Shown piece after piece: positions 61,232 to 64,000 of a stretch of DNA of 64,000 nucleotides. Every line of letters starts with the position of its first letter. The first letter of the stretch is position 1. Below the pieces are notes generated by a model. That model saw nothing but the letters and a program-made list of their open reading frames with translations, was not told the origin of the DNA and did not search any database. The position numbers and the translations under genes were made by a program. The stretch is from Stereum hirsutum FP-91666 SS1 (Eukaryota; Basidiomycota; Agaricomycetes; Russulales; Stereaceae): NCBI RefSeq assembly GCF_000264905.1, contig NW_006763132.1:2144719-2208718 (forward strand), in the 5' to 3' direction.

Positions 61232-62661
61232 CTACAGAGGAGGGCTGTCGATGAAAGTGTGGTCGTCGTAGCCGGCAGGGTAACGAGGAACGCCTGGCAA
61301 GTCGGCCTTCTCCGCTGCTTTCCTGAGAGCGACGACCTCCTCCTCGGTGAGCTTGACGTTGACAGCACCCAAGTTCTCGTCGAGACGCTATAGATGAGCA
61401 GAAGAATAAAAGGTCAGCAATAGAAGGGGTGAAATACGAAGAATGAACGAATGCGCACCTTGACGTTACGTGTGCCCGGGATGGGGATGACGTTTTCGCC
61501 CTGAGCCAAGAGCCAAGCGAGGGTGACCTGGGCGGGTGTTGCGCTGTGCTTCTTGCCGACGGTGTTGATGTCCTCGACGAGCTGAAGAATGTTGGGGAAG
61601 TTCTCCTCGGAGAAACGGGGCATGTATGGGCGAGTGTCGCCCTCGGGGAAGTCCTTTGGCGATTTCTGCATAAAAACAAAGACAAATGTAAGCAAGGCAA
61701 GAACCGTGTCGAAGCAGATTCGCAATTGAGAAGGAACGTACGTATTGGCCGGTAAGGACACCACGGGCGAGAGGAGAGTAGGCGACAAGGGCGATGTTCA
61801 ACTCCTTGCAGGCCTGCATGATGCCGATCTTGGGGTCCTCGACATCGAGGGCGAATGGAGAGTATTCGACTTGGTAGGCGGAGATGGGGTGAACGGAGTG
61901 GGCACGGCGGAGGGCAGCGGCGGAAGCCTCAGAGACACCCAAGTACTTGACCTTGCCAGACCTAGGGAAGATTTAAAAACAGATGTCAACATTCTGAAGT
62001 CGAAATAAGGAAAGTACGGGAAGACACACTTAACAAATTCCGCCAATGCCTCAATCGATTTCTATAGAGGAAATATTGGAGTGAGTGGATAGACCAAGCA
62101 AGACAAGGTGAGGTATCTTTACCTCGATAGGCGTCTGGAGATCAGCCCTGTGGAGGTAGAGGAGGTCGATCTGGTCGACACCGAGACGGCTGAGAGACTT
62201 CTCGACGGCAGACTTGAGGTACTCTGGCTCGCCGTTGACCATGCGGTCACCGAAGACGTATCCGACCTTGGTGCTGATAAAGATCTCGTTGCGCTTTCCA
62301 GTGCGCTTGAACCTATCGATAACAAAGTCAGGCCTAGAACGAGACAAAACAAAACAAAAACAAAAACAAAAACAAAAACAAAAACCACAAACCATTGGCC
62401 GATGATCTGCTCAGATTCACCGTAGCAGTCGGCGGTATCCCACATGGTGCAACCACGCTCGTAGACCTGGTCCAGGAACTGTTGTGGTGCATTTTAGGTA
62501 CATGATACCAAAAGGGGAGAGCAAAAGGACTAGACTACCTTCATGTTGTCCTTCTCGGCATCCGGAGAAGTGTACGAAAAGCCTCCGATGCCCATAGCAC
62601 CGAAACCAAGGGCAGAGACATCAGTCGTACCGATCTTGCGAGTGGGGAGCTGAGCAGGCAT
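61232..62661 (-). CDS. Aldo-keto reductase 2 (cluster)
   Basis: Paralogue of aldo-keto reductase 1. Exons (minus): 62661-62539, 62478-62393, 62312-62123, 62061-62030, 61961-61742, 61665-61459, 61387-61232; exon lengths 123, 86, 190, 32, 220, 207 and 156 nt are identical to AKR1, giving about 337 aa. The same tetrad is kept: 'WDTADCYG', 'STKVGY', 'LLYLHRAD'. Differences are scattered and conservative, for example '[17 protein letters not shown]' against 'PPGFNDHT' in AKR1. It is inverted relative to AKR1 and 31 kb away. A TATA box at 62751-62756 lies about 90 bp upstream. It is divergent from P450-3. Retention of two such enzymes at opposite ends of the cluster suggests dosage or substrate division. 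Confidence 0.92.
62345..62385 (+). repeat. (CAAAA)n microsatellite in AKR2 intron 2
   Basis: About eight CAAAA-type units fill the short intron between exons 2 and 3 of AKR2. On the coding strand it reads as a TTTTG run, which doubles as the polypyrimidine-like part of the intron. AKR1 lacks it. Confidence 0.85.
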
Positions 62662-63250
62662 GGTAGATAGATGAAGATGTTTGTTGTAGTTGAGTTGAGT
62701 ATTGGAAGAGGGGCTGTTGTTGAGAACGAAGTTAAGATTGGACGGCAGGGTTTATATCTTCCGACAGTGAGAAGGGAAGGTCGAGGGCACGGAGAGAAGT
62801 GGATGACCGCGCCCTGCGCTGATGGAATGACGCATGTGAATGAGAACGACCGCCTGAGCAGGACATCATTGAGCCAATGTGGGCGCAGAGAAGGAGACAA
62901 GACAAGCATCCATCAGCCATCGACTGATGCTCGGAGGGCCACCCGACCCGTCCGGCCGGCTCCCGCCCAGCACGCCACACACTTCCCGGCATCCAGCGCT
63001 TGTCGCGAAGCGCTGCGACCGTCGACACGGCCTCATGTCTTAATTGATCTTGTTCCCGCCTCGTTTCGGCGCCTCTGAGCTGTCTAAGTACTGCGACCCA
63101 ACGGCCGCTCGGACTGGCTTACCTTTCCCCCATCGTTTCCCGCAGACATGCCGCGCCTCTTCTCCTTTGCGCCGCAAGCAGTCTCCAAGTCTCATTTAAG
63201 ACCATGCCTTCGCTAGTTCTAGGGCGGTTTCGTTTAGCTGTTTTATTAAC
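62662..63250. other. Divergent promoter region, AKR2 / P450-3
   Basis: 589 bp shared by two divergent cluster genes. It contains the AKR2 TATA box; no clear TATA for P450-3. Confidence 0.5.
62751..62756 (-). promoter_or_regulatory. TATA box of aldo-keto reductase 2
   Basis: TATAAA on the minus strand about 90 bp upstream of the ATG at 62661. Confidence 0.5.
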
Positions 63251-64000
63251 ATGACGTATCTCTCAGCGATTCTTGGTGCTGTGGTCGTCGCCGCAATCGT
63301 TCTCGTCGCCAAGTCGCGTCACTTCCGAAGGTCACTTCCTCCTGGTCCCAAAGGTCTGTTTCTCCCATCCATCTTCGAGCAAAGGGCCACATTCGAATTC
63401 ATCGATTTTAAGGTCTCCCCATTGTTGGAAATATCAACGACCTTGATGGTAATGAAATCCATGTCCAGGCTCGAAAATGGAGTCAAGAATATGGTGTGTT
63501 TTATGTTCAATTTTCTGTGCTATTCGGAGATTAACTGAGACGTCCCGACGCAAAAAAAAAAAAACCAGACTCGGATATCGTCTCTATCACTACGCTCGGC
63601 CACACAACTGTCTTCCTCAACTCAGCACAGGCCATTCAGGATCTCTTCGTCTCCCGTGGTGCTATTTACTCTGACCGCCCTGACATGCCCATGTTAATCG
63701 ACCTGTAAGTCTTCCGCGTAGCATCCAATTGTCTTGGTCTTGTTCCACGCTTACAAACTATGATGCGTTTCTAGTATGGGTTGGGACTGGACGTTCGCCC
63801 TCATGCGATACGGCCAGAAATGGAAGGAGCACCGACGCATCTTCCACGAACAGTTCAACAATACCATCTCGGAGCATCGTCAGATCCAAATTCCCGCCGC
63901 TTTGGAACTCTTGCAGCTACTTAACAAGTCTCCTGACCGATTCCTGGATCATCTCGAACAGTGAGATCATGTTGCCTTGTTGTCGAATCAACCCGGACTA
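63251..64000 (+). CDS. Cytochrome P450-3, 5' part (cut by window end)
   Basis: N-terminal part of an ER-anchored P450. Exons: 63251-63353, 63413-63493, 63569-63704, 63775-63960, then a GTGAGA donor and intron to the window end. The membrane helix 'LSAILGAVVVAAIVLVA' is followed by the hinge 'LPPGPKGLPIVGN' and 'DRPDMPMLIDLMGWDWTFALMRYG', leading into the helix-C motif 'WKEHRRIFHEQF' (Trp and Arg that hold the heme propionates). About 168 codons are seen; the I helix, ExxR and heme loop lie beyond the window. The third intron acceptor is preceded by a 13-base A run. It looks like the basidiomycete CYP64-type group, as P450-1 does. The cluster clearly continues to the right. Confidence 0.88.

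Noticed and set aside
1..64000. CRISPR arrays, rRNA genes, prophage or bacterial operon features
   Set aside because: None seen; gene structure is wholly fungal with spliceosomal introns.

Overview
The window is nuclear DNA of a filamentous basidiomycete, most likely an Agaricomycete. Genes are packed on both strands and split by many 45-75 bp GT-AG introns, often with microexons. The protein families are typical of mushroom-forming fungi: a protoilludene-synthase-type sesquiterpene cyclase, several GMC oxidoreductases and class II P450s, GH43 and GH79 hydrolases, and a fungal Mim1/Tom13 protein. All exon structures were read by eye from splice signals and reading frame, so single splice sites may be off by a few bases.

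Region 1 (1-3.1 kb) has no recognisable protein gene. It holds a near-identical duplicated block, copies starting 684 bp apart, broken by a 129-base run of N. Each copy carries a tRNA-like element with good A and B boxes on the minus strand.

Region 2 (3.2-23 kb) is mostly housekeeping and secreted enzymes: a secreted GH43 arabinanase; 8-amino-7-oxononanoate synthase (biotin) next to an alpha-methylacyl-CoA racemase-type enzyme, both ending in a peroxisomal PTS1 tripeptide; an unusually long Mim1; a secreted GH79 beta-glucuronidase; a class V PLP enzyme; an AIG2/gamma-glutamylcyclotransferase-like gene that seems split into two oppositely oriented halves; and a C2H2 zinc-finger protein.

Region 3 (23.9-64 kb, running off the right edge) is the main discovery: an apparent sesquiterpenoid biosynthetic gene cluster. 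In order: sesquiterpene synthase (-), aldo-keto reductase 1 (+), GMC oxidoreductase 1 (-), MFS exporter (-), P450-1 (-), NmrA/isoflavone-reductase-like SDR (+), P450-2 (-), GMC oxidoreductase 2 (-), FAD monooxygenase (+), BBE-type FAD oxidase (+), aldo-keto reductase 2 (-), P450-3 (+, cut by the window end). A plausible logic is FPP cyclisation, probably to a protoilludene-like skeleton, then oxidation by three P450s and a flavin monooxygenase, alcohol/aldehyde adjustment by the GMC, BBE, AKR and SDR enzymes, and export by the MFS protein. The two AKRs are close paralogues with identical exon lengths. The C2H2 protein just left of the synthase is a candidate regulator. The product cannot be named from sequence alone. 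A clear MITE with 29-bp terminal inverted repeats lies between the BBE and AKR2 genes.
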